Source: Thiothrix subterranea (GTDB lineage: Bacteria > Pseudomonadota > Gammaproteobacteria > Thiotrichales > Thiotrichaceae). From it: DNA of 64,000 nucleotides. Below the pieces are notes generated by a model. That model was not told the origin of the DNA. It saw only the letters and a list, made by a program, of their open reading frames with translations, and searched no databases. The position numbers and the translations under genes were made by a program. The first letter of the stretch is position 1. Every line of letters starts with the position of its first letter. The stretch spans positions 3,338,001 through 3,402,000 of the forward strand of contig NZ_CP133217.1 of assembly GCF_030930995.1 (NCBI RefSeq). Direction: 5' to 3'. Below, piece after piece: positions 26,130 to 37,100 of the stretch.

Positions 26130-27488
26130 ATGAATAGTCTGGAATGGCGCGTCACCGCCTCCCTTGCTGCGATTTATGCGGTACGGATGTTGGGTCTGTT
26201 TATGATCCTGCCCGTATTCGCGCTGTATGCAGAAACCCTCCCGGATTCCACTCCCGCGCTGGCAGGCTTAGCCATTGGCATTTACGGTTTATCGCAAGCG
26301 GTATTCCAAATTCCACTCGGCATCCTTTCGGATAAAATCGGGCGCAAGCCGGTCATTATCGGCGGTTTGCTGGTCTTTGCCTTCGGGAGCATCATTGCAG
26401 CACTGGCGTCGTCCATGTGGCTCATCGTGCTGGGGCGCATGATTCAAGGCATGGGCGCGGTGGCTGCCCCAACAATGGCACTGGCAGCGGATTTGATTCG
26501 TGAAGAACACCGCATTCGCACCATGGGCGTGATTGGGCTGACCATTGGAGTGTCCTTCATGCTGGGAATGATTCTAGGGCCGATCGTCAGTCAAGTGGGT
26601 GGTGTCCCCAGTATTTTCTGGTTAACCATGCTACTCGCGTTCTTGGGGATTGCCTTGGTGGTATTCGTGATTCCCAACCCTGCACGCACCTTGCAACACC
26701 GTGACGCCGGTATCATCAAAGGCTACCTCAGCACTGCGCTTAGTAATGCGGCATTATTACGCATGAATGTGGGGGTTTTTATCCTGCATTTGGTGATGAC
26801 CGCCAACTTTTTGGTATTGCCCACCCTGTTCACCCACGAATTGGGGCTGCCAACGGCGGAACATTGGAAGGTGTATTTGCCGGTATTCATTGGCTCATTC
26901 GTGCTGTCTGTCCCGTTGATTATTATGGCGGAAAAACAGCGCAAGATTCGCCCGCTCTTGCTGGGTTGCACCGTCTTGCTGATCGTTGCCGAATTACTCA
27001 TGGCAGCCGGTCACACCCATATTGTGTGGTTACTGGTGGCTTTTTGGCTGTTTTTCATCGGTTTTAATTTTTTGGAAGCGGTGCAACCGTCCTTGGTGGC
27101 TAAATATTCCGACGTGAATACCAAGGGAACAGCAATGGGCATTTTCAGCAGCTCCCAATTCTTAGGAATCTTTGCGGGCGGCGCACTCGGCGGCATGGTA
27201 AATCATGAGTGGGGTGCAACCGGCGTATTCCTGTTCAGTGCGGTGGTGGTTGGCATCTGGTTATTAGTCGCGCTGCAATTGCCCCAACCGACTTTTTATG
27301 CCAGTAAAATCCTGAAGCTGGATCCGCTGCTGTTTTCTGACCCGCAACGCTTGCACACCGAATTGCTGGCTGTCGCTGGCGTGAAGGAAGTCGCACTCGC
27401 CGCCGAAGAATGCATCGCTTATCTGAAAATCGATAAGACCGCGCTCGATCAGGCAGGCTTGGATGCATTCTCACCCGCTTCAGCGTAG
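26130..27488 (+). CDS. yajR: MFS transporter, YajR type with C-terminal YAM domain
   Basis: This 452-residue protein has 12 membrane helices and the MFS A-motif GILSDKIGRKPVI between helices 2 and 3. After the last helix (about residue 385) there is a ~65-residue soluble domain (SDPQRLHTELLAVAGVKEV...) typical of the ferredoxin-like YAM domain of YajR. Length matches E. coli YajR. The substrate of this proton-driven exporter family is unknown. It ends 32 bp before ssb. Confidence 0.85.
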   Translation: MNSLEWRVTASLAAIYAVRMLGLFMILPVFALYAETLPDSTPALAGLAIGIYGLSQAVFQIPLGILSDKIGRKPVIIGGLLVFAFGSIIAALASSMWLIVLGRMIQGMGAVAAPTMALAADLIREEHRIRTMGVIGLTIGVSFMLGMILGPIVSQVGGVPSIFWLTMLLAFLGIALVVFVIPNPARTLQHRDAGIIKGYLSTALSNAALLRMNVGVFILHLVMTANFLVLPTLFTHELGLPTAEHWKVYLPVFIGSFVLSVPLIIMAEKQRKIRPLLLGCTVLLIVAELLMAAGHTHIVWLLVAFWLFFIGFNFLEAVQPSLVAKYSDVNTKGTAMGIFSSSQFLGIFAGGALGGMVNHEWGATGVFLFSAVVVGIWLLVALQLPQPTFYASKILKLDPLLFSDPQRLHTELLAVAGVKEVALAAEECIAYLKIDKTALDQAGLDAFSPASA

Positions 27489-27520
27489 AATCTTGCGAAA
27501 TATTGACATAAGGAACGAAC

Positions 27521-28018
27521 ATGGCAAATGGTATCAACAAAGTCATTCTGGTCGGCACGGTGGGCAGAGACCCTGAGATGAAATACATGCCCAGCGGTGA
27601 CGCAATCGCCAATATCAGTGTCGCCACCAGTGAATCATGGAAAGACAAAAATACCGGCGAGAAAAAAGAAGCCACTGAATGGCACAACGTGACTTTTTAC
27701 CGAGGCTTAGCCAAAGTCGTTGGTGATTATGTTCGCAAAGGCCAATTGCTTTACGTCGAAGGCAGCCTAAAAACCCGTTCGTGGGAAAAAGATGGGCAAA
27801 AACACTACCGCACCGAAGTGAACGCCACCGATATGAAAATGCTGGGCGGGCGTCCCGGTGGCGGCATGGGTTCGGGTAATTACGACGACTCATCCGCTTC
27901 CCCTGCGCAACGCAGCAGCAATCATGGCGGTGGTTACGGCGGCGGTGCGCCATCTGCTCCGGCGGACAATGCATCCAGCCGTGGCTTTGAAGACTTTGAT
28001 GACGACATCCCATTCTAA
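27521..28018 (+). CDS. ssb: Single-stranded DNA-binding protein
   Basis: This 165-residue protein has an N-terminal OB fold (about 1-110; [35 protein letters not shown]), a Gly/Ser-rich linker and the acidic interaction tip DFDDDIPF. It coats ssDNA in replication, recombination and repair and recruits partners by the tip. An AAGGA box precedes the ATG. The 200-bp downstream region folds into several hairpins and ends in an intrinsic terminator. Confidence 0.96.
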   Translation: MANGINKVILVGTVGRDPEMKYMPSGDAIANISVATSESWKDKNTGEKKEATEWHNVTFYRGLAKVVGDYVRKGQLLYVEGSLKTRSWEKDGQKHYRTEVNATDMKMLGGRPGGGMGSGNYDDSSASPAQRSSNHGGGYGGGAPSAPADNASSRGFEDFDDDIPF

Positions 28019-28037
28019 GCAGTATCTAGGGCATACC

Positions 28038-28214
28038 CTTGCCTAAGCTGGTCTTGATGCCAGTAGGCAAGTAAACCCTTAGTCTCTACAATATTTCTCA
28101 GTGCTTGTACTGGAGAGCGCGTAAGACGCCAGCTAGGAGGAATGCAAGCACATAACAATGTTGTGACAACCTATTTGTAAAATGACACAACACTAGAATT
28201 ACAAGAAATACCTC
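28038..28214 (+). ncRNA. Candidate structured RNA or long structured ssb 3' UTR
   Basis: Hairpin 1: CTTGCCTA (28038-28045) with TAGGCAAG (28064-28071), then after a 2-nt bulge CTGG (28048-28051) with CCAG (28060-28063). Hairpin 2: GTGCTTGTA (28101-28109) with TGCAAGCAC (28143-28151), again enclosing CTGG (28110-28113) and CCAG (28129-28132). A third stem, TGTTGTG (28159-28165) with CACAACA (28186-28192), competes with TTGTAA (28175-28180) / TTACAA (28199-28204). A terminator follows. No ORF of note is present and I match it to no known RNA family. It could be a separate sRNA or the ssb tail. Confidence 0.4.
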
Positions 28215-28244
28215 AGAGCCACCCCTAAAGGTGGCTCTTTTTTT
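28215..28244. terminator. Intrinsic terminator between ssb/ncRNA and the convergent gene
   Basis: The 9-bp stem AGAGCCACC (28215-28223) / GGTGGCTCT (28230-28238) encloses a 6-nt loop and is followed by T7. Confidence 0.92.
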
Positions 28245-28246
28245 AT

Positions 28247-28960
28247 TTAGTTCTCAAAGCCTTGACCAATCCACGCCGTCAGCGTTTCATGGAACATCAC
28301 ATCGGTCAATTCCTCGATAATCGCCGCTTCAATGTCTTCCGCTTCGTGATCCTGCACTTCGGTTTGCGCCGTTTCCAGCATTTCGGCACGGACTTGCGCC
28401 AAATACGCCAAAATTTCTTCCGCTTCGGTGCGTTCAATCGGCAGCATTCCAAAACTAAAAATGTTCTGGTTATTCGGCAGCTTTAGTAAACGCGATGCAA
28501 TGCAAATATTGGTGGGAATATTGGTCGCATCCAACTGTGCCAACACGCTTGGCTCATCCGAACCTAAACGGCGCACTTCCACTTTTTTACCGACTTTGCC
28601 AACCACTTCCCACAGTGCGAGTTCGGAATGTGCAAACGCATCCAGATACTGGCAAGCGAACGATTTATCTTCCTGTTGCACACGAGCACGAATAAAGGCT
28701 TCCAGCACACTTTCGCCGTCTTCATTGGTTTCGGTCGTCACAAAATGCTCAAACACATGCGAATGCGCCATTTGCCCTAAGGGTTCTTCGTCAAGATAAT
28801 CCAGCACTTCATCGCCGGATAATTCCAGCATTTCAGCGGCATAAGCAATCGCATCCGAGAAGACTTCAACCATCCACTCTTCCCACGGCGGGTTCGCAAT
28901 ATAAGCGCTCAGCAGCTCCATTGCGCCGCTGACTTGTTGTTCCTGTTCGGCTGTAATCAT
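28247..28960 (-). CDS. Acidic conserved hypothetical protein
   Basis: This 237-residue, strongly acidic soluble protein is rich in Glu, Ala and Leu and probably mostly helical. It has no signal peptide, no membrane helix and no recognisable domain. Segments such as MELLSAYIANPPWEEWMVEVF and the Glu-rich C-terminal third (ETAQTEVQDHEAEDIEAAI) stand out. It lies 37 bp downstream of radC on the same strand and may be cotranscribed with it. Confidence 0.7.
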   Translation of the reverse strand: MITAEQEQQVSGAMELLSAYIANPPWEEWMVEVFSDAIAYAAEMLELSGDEVLDYLDEEPLGQMAHSHVFEHFVTTETNEDGESVLEAFIRARVQQEDKSFACQYLDAFAHSELALWEVVGKVGKKVEVRRLGSDEPSVLAQLDATNIPTNICIASRLLKLPNNQNIFSFGMLPIERTEAEEILAYLAQVRAEMLETAQTEVQDHEAEDIEAAIIEELTDVMFHETLTAWIGQGFEN

Positions 28961-28997
28961 GGGATAAATCCTTTTTTAATGGTGGTAAACGGTTATT

Positions 28998-29669
28998 CTA
29001 CAACAACCCACGTTCGGCAAACGAGACTACTTGATCGCCGATCACAAAATGATCCAACACCCTGACATCAATTAAATGCAAGGCATCTTTGAGCTTTTGG
29101 GTAATGCGTTCATCCGCCTGACTGGGTTCGGCAACGCCAGAAGGATGATTATGCGCGAAAATAATAGCGGCTGCATTGTGATGCAACGCACGGCGCACCA
29201 CTTCACGCGGGTGTACACTTGCCCCGTCAATCGTACCGCGAAACAGCTCTTCGTACTGAATCACCCGGTGGCGATTATCGAGAAATAAGCAGGCGAATAC
29301 CTCAAAACGGTAATCGCGCAATTTGGAGGTCAGGTAAAAACGCACCGCTTCAGGGTCACTCAACGCATCACCGCGCCGCATTTTTTCGCTGAGGTAACGT
29401 TTGGACATTTCCAATACCGCTTGCAGTTGCACGTATTTGGCTTCCCCCATACCGTGCGTTGCACAAAAATTTTGTGCGTCTGCATCAAATAATTGCCGTA
29501 AACTACCAAACGTTTGCAGCAGTTCGCGTGAGAGGTCAACCGCCGTTTTGCCCTTGACCCCAACACGCAGAAAAATTGCCAGTAATTCGGCATCGGACAA
29601 GGCTGGTGCACCGCGTAACATCAGTTTCTCACGCGGGCGTTCATCAAGAGGCCAGTCAGTAATTGCCAT
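28998..29669 (-). CDS. radC: RadC family JAB-domain protein
   Basis: This 223-residue protein has an N-terminal helix-hairpin-helix-like part (to about 95) and a C-terminal JAB/MPN domain with the metal motif HNHPSG followed by an Asp in SQADERIT. It starts [15 protein letters not shown], typical of the family. The biochemical role is unsettled; a direct role in DNA repair is no longer accepted. Divergent radC next to coaBC-dut is a conserved proteobacterial arrangement. Confidence 0.93.
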   Translation of the reverse strand: MAITDWPLDERPREKLMLRGAPALSDAELLAIFLRVGVKGKTAVDLSRELLQTFGSLRQLFDADAQNFCATHGMGEAKYVQLQAVLEMSKRYLSEKMRRGDALSDPEAVRFYLTSKLRDYRFEVFACLFLDNRHRVIQYEELFRGTIDGASVHPREVVRRALHHNAAAIIFAHNHPSGVAEPSQADERITQKLKDALHLIDVRVLDHFVIGDQVVSFAERGLL

Positions 29670-29721
29670 GGGTTTCGCTTTTATTGTTGAGTATGATTCA
29701 AGGGTTTAGAACACAAATTTT

Positions 29722-30945
29722 ATGGCATTCCTTCCTGGTAAGAACATCCTTTTAGGGATAAGTGGCGGTATCGCCGCCTACAAATCCGCTGAACTGACAC
29801 GTTTGTTAGTAAAAAGCGGCGCAAACGTGCGGGTGTGCATGACCGCTTCCGCTCAAGCCTTCATTACCCCGCTGACGCTGCAAGCCTTGTCCGGCAACCC
29901 GGTGCATACCGAATTACTCGACCCACAAGCCGAAATGGGTATGGGGCATATCGAATTGGCACGTTGGGCGGATGTGATTCTGATTGCGCCCGCCACCGCC
30001 AATACCTTGGCACGCTTAACCTGGGGCGTGGCAGACGATTTGCTGAGTACGGTTTGCCTTGCCTCCACTGCCCGCGTGATTGTTGCCCCGGCAATGAATC
30101 AGCAAATGTGGAAACATGCCGCCACCCAGCACAATCTGCAAACCCTGCAAACACGCGGCGTGACGGTATTCGGCCCTGCTGAAGGTGTGCAAGCCTGTGG
30201 CGATAACGGCTTGGGGCGAATGCTCGAACCCGCCGACATTGTGCGCGAATTAGAAACCTGTTGTGCCACCAGTCAATTGTTGCAAGGGGTGCGCGTCTTA
30301 ATCACCGCTGGCCCTACCCGCGAAGCCATTGATCCAGTGCGCTTTCTCACCAATCGCAGCTCTGGCAAAATGGGTTACGCCGTCGCCTCCGCAGCGGTCA
30401 ACATGGGCGCAAAGGTCATGTTGGTTTCCGGGCATGTGGCGTTAGATTGCCCCACTGGAGTAAGCCGCGTTATCACCGAATCGGCAGCCGATATGCTCAA
30501 CGCCACCCATGAAGCCGCGAAACAAGCCGATGTATTCATTGCCACCGCCGCCGTTGCCGATTACACCCCCATTAACGTGGCAGACCGCAAAATCAAAAAG
30601 AACGCGGCTACCCTTAATCTGGAAATGCAGCGCACCACCGATATTTTGGCTACCATCAAACAAACCTACCCGCACCTGTTCACCGTAGGCTTTGCCGCCG
30701 AAACCCACGACCTGATGACCTACGCCCGCAGCAAACTGGAACGCAAAAACCTCGACATGATCGCCGCGAATTCGGTGGCAGATGGTAAAGCCTTCGACCA
30801 ACCCACCAATGCGCTCGAAGTGGTGTGGAAAGACGGGCATACCTCCCTGCCTGAAATGGATAAACACGCGCTTGCCACCGCCTTGATGCAATTAGTGGCA
30901 GCCCAATACCTGCAACGGAAGCAACCGACACATGACCACGATTGA
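29722..30945 (+). CDS. coaBC: Bifunctional phosphopantothenoylcysteine decarboxylase / synthetase
   Basis: This 407-residue enzyme makes 4'-phosphopantetheine from phosphopantothenate and cysteine for coenzyme A. The N-terminal flavoprotein CoaC half (to about 190) shows [14 protein letters not shown], the catalytic His in [12 protein letters not shown] and PAMNQQMW; the C-terminal CoaB half shows [25 protein letters not shown] and the AAVADYTP motif. The 3' end overlaps dut by 14 bp. Confidence 0.96.
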   Translation: MAFLPGKNILLGISGGIAAYKSAELTRLLVKSGANVRVCMTASAQAFITPLTLQALSGNPVHTELLDPQAEMGMGHIELARWADVILIAPATANTLARLTWGVADDLLSTVCLASTARVIVAPAMNQQMWKHAATQHNLQTLQTRGVTVFGPAEGVQACGDNGLGRMLEPADIVRELETCCATSQLLQGVRVLITAGPTREAIDPVRFLTNRSSGKMGYAVASAAVNMGAKVMLVSGHVALDCPTGVSRVITESAADMLNATHEAAKQADVFIATAAVADYTPINVADRKIKKNAATLNLEMQRTTDILATIKQTYPHLFTVGFAAETHDLMTYARSKLERKNLDMIAANSVADGKAFDQPTNALEVVWKDGHTSLPEMDKHALATALMQLVAAQYLQRKQPTHDHD

Positions 30946-31387
30946 ATACAAAATCCTCGACCCACGCATTGGCACTGACTTTCCTTTACCTGCATACGCC
31001 ACCAGTGGCTCAGCGGGCATGGATTTACGCGCCTGTTTGGATGCACCGCTGGTATTGAATGCGGGAGACACAGAGCTGATTCCAACCGGCATTGCGATTC
31101 ACATCGGCGACCCAACGCTTGCCGCTGTGATCTTGCCACGTTCCGGGCTGGGGCATAAACACGGGATTGTGCTAGGAAATCTGGTCGGTTTGATTGATTC
31201 GGACTACCAAGGGCAATTGTTCATTTCCTGCTGGAATCGGAGTAACGACAGCTTCACCATTCAACCGGGTGAACGCATTGCGCAACTGGTGTTTGTACCG
31301 GTGGTGCAAGTAGCACTGCAACAAGTTGACGATTTCGACCAGTCGCACCGTGGCGAAGGCGGTTTTGGGCATTCCGGTAGGCATTAA
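30932..31387 (+). CDS. dut: dUTP diphosphatase
   Basis: This 151-residue trimeric dUTPase has the five motifs, including [36 protein letters not shown] and the C-terminal [12 protein letters not shown]. It hydrolyses dUTP to dUMP and keeps uracil out of DNA. The ATG overlaps the coaBC end and a mutase gene follows after 3 bp, so the three form an operon. Confidence 0.97.
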   Translation: MTTIEYKILDPRIGTDFPLPAYATSGSAGMDLRACLDAPLVLNAGDTELIPTGIAIHIGDPTLAAVILPRSGLGHKHGIVLGNLVGLIDSDYQGQLFISCWNRSNDSFTIQPGERIAQLVFVPVVQVALQQVDDFDQSHRGEGGFGHSGRH

Positions 31388-31390
31388 ACC

Positions 31391-32791
31391 ATGAGTATTC
31401 CACAACCGCTCGTCTCGCATTCCTTATTCCGTGCTTACGACGTGCGCGGTGTGTATGCCGACAATCTCACCGAACACAGTGTGCGCCTGATTGGGCAAGC
31501 CATTGGCTCGGAATTGCGTGATCGGGGTGAGCAAGCAGTGGTGGTTGGGCGCGATGGGCGGCTTTCCAGCCCCGCCTTGGCGCAAGCGGCGATTGAAGGG
31601 TTGATGGCGGCGGGTTGTCGTGTCACCGATGTCGGTTTAGTGCCAACGCCGGTGTTGTATTTCGCCGTGCAGTCCGGGCTTGCGCCGCACGGGGTAATGA
31701 TCACCGGCAGCCACAATCCGCCCGACCAAAACGGCATTAAAATCGTGATCAACGGCGAATGCCAGTATAACGAGCGCATTCAACGCCTGTACGAACGCAT
31801 TATTCGCGGCGAACTCTGGCATCAGCCCGACGCGGGCAGTGTGCAAACCGCCAGTATTCTGAGCGCGTACCAACACACCGTGCGCCAGCAAATCCACCTA
31901 CAACGCCGCTTGCGCATTGGGCTGGATTGCGGTAATGGCGCGACCGCATTGTTGGCAGAACATTTTTTCCGCGATTTGGGTTGCGACGTTCACCCGCTGT
32001 TTTGTGAAGTCGATGGCAATTTCCCCAACCATTCCCCCGACCCGACGCAACCTGAAAATCTGCAAGCGTTGCAAACCTTGGTACGCGCACAAGGGTTGGA
32101 TATTGGTATTGCTTTTGATGGCGATGGCGACCGCTTGATTGCCGTCGATGGTAACGGGCATATTCTCTGGCCGGATCGTATCCTCATCCTGCTGGCGCAA
32201 GCGGTACTGCCACAACAGCCGGGGCGTATGGTCGCCTATGATGTGAAATGCACTTATCGGCTGGATCAGGCTATCCGTGACGCGGGCGGCATTCCCGGCA
32301 TGTGCATTAGCGGGCATTCCTTGCTGAAAAAATACATCCGTGAACACAATGCAGTATTGGGCGGCGAATTCAGCGGGCATATCGTGTTGCGCGATCGTGG
32401 CATGGAATACGACGATGGCATGTACATTGCCGCGCGTTTGTTGGAAGTGTTGGCGCAGGAAACCGCGCCCCCCGCGCAAGTGTTCGCCCGCATCCCCGAA
32501 GGTTTCAGTACCCCGGAACACAAGGTTTACTTTGCCTCCTACGAAGCTGCCGGGGTGGCAATGGCGCTATGGATGCAGCATCAGCAATTACAGGCGCAAC
32601 GTTTGATTACGCTCGATGGAATGCGTGCCGAATACGCCGACGGCTGGGGTTTAGCGCGAGCCTCCAATACCAGCCCCACCATTACTTTGCGCTTTGAAGC
32701 CGATACGCCGGAACGCTTAGAAGCCATCCGCGCCCTGTTTCGTGCCGATATTCAACGCCTGCAATTGACCCCGGAGGCATTGCCGTTTTAA
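31391..32791 (+). CDS. algC: Phosphomannomutase/phosphoglucomutase (AlgC type)
   Basis: This 466-residue alpha-D-phosphohexomutase has the phosphoserine loop TGSHNPPDQNG, metal loop DGDGDR, sugar loop GEFSGH and a C-terminal phosphate-binding region (RASNTSPTITLRFEA). It interconverts 1- and 6-phosphates of mannose or glucose for polysaccharide and LPS precursors. The coaBC-dut-algC-argB order is conserved in pseudomonads and relatives and supports the AlgC label. Confidence 0.92.
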   Translation: MSIPQPLVSHSLFRAYDVRGVYADNLTEHSVRLIGQAIGSELRDRGEQAVVVGRDGRLSSPALAQAAIEGLMAAGCRVTDVGLVPTPVLYFAVQSGLAPHGVMITGSHNPPDQNGIKIVINGECQYNERIQRLYERIIRGELWHQPDAGSVQTASILSAYQHTVRQQIHLQRRLRIGLDCGNGATALLAEHFFRDLGCDVHPLFCEVDGNFPNHSPDPTQPENLQALQTLVRAQGLDIGIAFDGDGDRLIAVDGNGHILWPDRILILLAQAVLPQQPGRMVAYDVKCTYRLDQAIRDAGGIPGMCISGHSLLKKYIREHNAVLGGEFSGHIVLRDRGMEYDDGMYIAARLLEVLAQETAPPAQVFARIPEGFSTPEHKVYFASYEAAGVAMALWMQHQQLQAQRLITLDGMRAEYADGWGLARASNTSPTITLRFEADTPERLEAIRALFRADIQRLQLTPEALPF

Positions 32792-32825
32792 TCTTGCTCC
32801 CCTTACCCTCAAGGATTCTCACCAC

Positions 32826-34600
<1,775 letters not shown>

Positions 34601-34687
34601 ATGATTTGTATACGTGCATTTTTAGCATCTATACCACAATAAATCGTGTGATGAGCAGAAGAGCGGGAGAATTAGCGTTACGAAGTG

Positions 34688-34717
34688 CGCAATGCCCCTT
34701 ACGACAGGAGCATTGCG
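34688..34717 (-). terminator. Hairpin downstream of the SPOR-like lipoprotein gene
   Basis: CGCAATGC and GCATTGCG form an 8-bp stem just after the stop codon of the gene at 34731. No clear T-run follows, so it may be an mRNA-stabilising hairpin rather than a true terminator. Confidence 0.45.
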
Positions 34718-34730
34718 ACACCCTTAAACT

Positions 34731-35303
34731 TTAGCGAACGGTGTAAAAAGCATCCGGCACGCTAGAACGAACACGGCTCAAATTGGCTTTAGCTTCGCTC
34801 TCGCTGCTGAAGGGGATGCGTACTTTGTAGTAGCCACCCACTTGATCAACCACCGCATTGAAACCGGCGGATTGCATTTGGCTACGCATCGCATCAGCGG
34901 TGCCTCGGTTCGGGCTGGCAACCACTTGCACCGCATAAGCACCACCGGCAGAATTGCTGTAGCCGCCACCAGAGGATGAACTGCCCGGTGCGGTGTAATC
35001 GTAATAACTGCCAGTGGAAGCCGTCGTGGTAGCGCCACCATAAGCAGCAGAACCCGTCGATGCTGTACCCGCACCGTAGTCGTAATAAGAGGCGTTAGAA
35101 GTCGTGCCAGTATTCGTAGCCGGTGCGGTGGTCGTGCCATAACCGTAATCCGTACCAGTCGTCGCGGTCGTGCCGTAACTGTTTGCGTAATCGCCACCCG
35201 TGGTTGCGCCTGCTTGCGTATTGGCTCCCGGTACAGGTGCACAGCCCGCCATCAAGGTTGCCAGAGTCAGCGCAATTGCGCTCAATTTCATTTGATTGTT
35301 CAT
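34731..35303 (-). CDS. SPOR-domain lipoprotein
   Basis: This protein of about 190 residues has a lipoprotein signal with lipobox LMAGC and a long low-complexity linker of Gly, Thr, Ser, Ala and Tyr (to about 115). The C-terminal ~75 residues (AYAVQVVASPNRGTADAMRSQMQSAG...GYYKVRIPF) have the SPOR fold pattern, which binds denuded peptidoglycan at septa. The closest known type is RlpA-like or DedD-like outer-membrane lipoprotein, but no RlpA double-psi barrel is present. ATGs at 35318, 35303 and 35291 are all possible. Confidence 0.78.
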   Translation of the reverse strand: MNNQMKLSAIALTLATLMAGCAPVPGANTQAGATTGGDYANSYGTTATTGTDYGYGTTTAPATNTGTTSNASYYDYGAGTASTGSAAYGGATTTASTGSYYDYTAPGSSSSGGGYSNSAGGAYAVQVVASPNRGTADAMRSQMQSAGFNAVVDQVGGYYKVRIPFSSESEAKANLSRVRSSVPDAFYTVR

Positions 35304-35386
35304 ACGTTTAAGCCCCAAGTGCTAAGTGATTGTTGTTTTGATAGACAATGTGATGTTTATGAAGGTTCCCAAACACACTGCCATTC

Positions 35387-36334
35387 TCAAGAAAAATGTT
35401 CATAACCTTGCCGTTTATCGGAAAAGGTATAATCCACGGATAAACCCGTTTGATTATCATCCACTTCTCCGATAACTGTAACCTGAATGTGATACTTATT
35501 AGCCACTTGCTGCACCTCATCCAAATGCTGCTTTGGCAAGGTAAACAATAATTCGTAATCATCGCCGCCCCTCAGAGCAAAATCCAGCCGCTGCGCTAAC
35601 GCCAGTGGTTGCAATGCGGCTGAAACAGGAATCGCCGTGTGCTGCAAACGCGCCCCCACCCCCGAAGCCGTTAAAATATGTCCCAAATCTGCCAACAACC
35701 CGTCAGAAATATCCATACAAGCGCTCGCCAACCCACGCAAACACTGCCCCAACGCCACACGCGGGGTAGGATAATTCAAACGCTGCACGCAAAATGCCGC
35801 CGCCGCTGTCGGCAATACCAAGCGTTGCTGCACAATCGCCAAACCTGCTGCCGCATCACCTAAAGTACCGGAAACGCATACCCAATCACCGTGTCGCGCC
35901 CCACTCCGCAGTAACGCCCTACCCGGCGGAATCCACCCCATGACCTGAATCGTAATACTCAGTGCGCCGCGTGTGGTATCGCCCCCAATCAGGAAAATAC
36001 CGTGCTGTTCCGCCAGCTCCCGCATTCCGCGCGTGAATTCCGCCACCCATTCTTGATCTACCGCTGGCAAGGAAAGCGCCAACGTAAACCATGCCGGTTC
36101 TGCCCCCATTGCCGCCAAATCACTCAAATTCACTGCCAATGCTTTATACCCAATCGCGTGTGGCGGCGTCTCCAGCGGGAAATGCACCCCGGCATTGGAA
36201 GTATCCACCGACACCACCAATTCTTTATTTGCCGGTAATGTAAGCACCGCCGCGTCATCCCCGACACTGACACGCACACTTTCCGGCTGAGGTTGCCACA
36301 GAAAATGTTCGCGGATTAGCGAAAATTCCGACAT
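35387..36334 (-). CDS. thiL: Thiamine-monophosphate kinase
   Basis: This 315-residue protein of the AIR-synthase-like fold phosphorylates thiamine phosphate to thiamine diphosphate. Motifs are SVGDDAAVL, VVSVDTSNAGVHFP, GYKALAVNLSDLAAMGAEP, GGDTTRG, MDISDGLLADL and the C-terminal GGDDYELLFT. It appears full length and stands alone here, divergent from the gene at 36462. Confidence 0.95.
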   Translation of the reverse strand: MSEFSLIREHFLWQPQPESVRVSVGDDAAVLTLPANKELVVSVDTSNAGVHFPLETPPHAIGYKALAVNLSDLAAMGAEPAWFTLALSLPAVDQEWVAEFTRGMRELAEQHGIFLIGGDTTRGALSITIQVMGWIPPGRALLRSGARHGDWVCVSGTLGDAAAGLAIVQQRLVLPTAAAAFCVQRLNYPTPRVALGQCLRGLASACMDISDGLLADLGHILTASGVGARLQHTAIPVSAALQPLALAQRLDFALRGGDDYELLFTLPKQHLDEVQQVANKYHIQVTVIGEVDDNQTGLSVDYTFSDKRQGYEHFS

Positions 36335-36461
36335 ACTACCGCCCGTTAATCGTTAAATAATAGACTCTGGCAGATTTCTACAACCCCAGCCAGATGTTTT
36401 ATGCTAAATGCTTACGATGGAATAGCCTAGACGGGCTGTACGTTTTCTTGCTGGAGCATAA

Positions 36462-37097
36462 ATGGACACAAGCTCAGACACAAAAATTGGGTGCTTACAC
36501 GTCGTTGGCGTGATTTTATTAACAGTATTTATCTCTGTCAGCGTCACGCTGTGGGTTATTCAATACTTTTTATTTCCCAAACCGTTTCAACCAGTCACCC
36601 TCAATGCGCGTGAAACCACCGTATTGGCGCAAAAGCTCCAACAACTCGGTTTACCCGCGCCTGTGGACGATCTCACCCCCGAACCGTATACCGAAGTCGG
36701 CGCAAGCCGTGAAATTTCCTTGTCAGAGAAAGAGCTGAACGCCTTGCTCGCCAACAGCACCGACATGGCAGAAAAAGCAGTCATCGACCTTGCCGACAAC
36801 CTTGCCAGTGCCAAAATCTTGCTGCCACTTGATCCCGAATTCCCGTTTATCGGCGGCAAAACGCTCAAAGTGAATGCCGGTATGGAACTGGCCTACGCCA
36901 ACAACAACCCCATTATCAAACTCAAAGGCGTGAGCGTCTGGGGTGTACCTGTGCCCAACGCATGGCTGGGCAACCTGAAAAACGTGGATCTGGTCAACGA
37001 ATTTGGCGGTGATGCAGGCTTTTGGCAATCCTTCGCCGCCGGTGTCGAAGACATCCACGTTGAAGAAGGGCATTTGCTCATTAAGCTCAAGGAATAG
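36462..37097 (+). CDS. Membrane-anchored conserved protein of unknown function
   Basis: This 211-residue protein has one N-terminal membrane helix (about 14-38) and a periplasm-facing domain. Notable segments are ISLSEKELNALLA, VIDLADNLASAKI, GGKTLKVNAGMEL and VPNAWLGNLKNVDLV. I recall homologues in other gammaproteobacteria but no experimental function. The start is supported by a GGAG box. Its stop is 3 bp from that of convergent nagZ. Confidence 0.65.
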   Translation: MDTSSDTKIGCLHVVGVILLTVFISVSVTLWVIQYFLFPKPFQPVTLNARETTVLAQKLQQLGLPAPVDDLTPEPYTEVGASREISLSEKELNALLANSTDMAEKAVIDLADNLASAKILLPLDPEFPFIGGKTLKVNAGMELAYANNNPIIKLKGVSVWGVPVPNAWLGNLKNVDLVNEFGGDAGFWQSFAAGVEDIHVEEGHLLIKLKE

Positions 37098-37100
37098 CGC

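Noticed and set aside
28143-28181. 12-codon leader peptide starting at ATG 28143 after AGGAGG
   Set aside because: The Shine-Dalgarno box is only about one base from the ATG, too close to work, and these bases form a stem of the RNA candidate.
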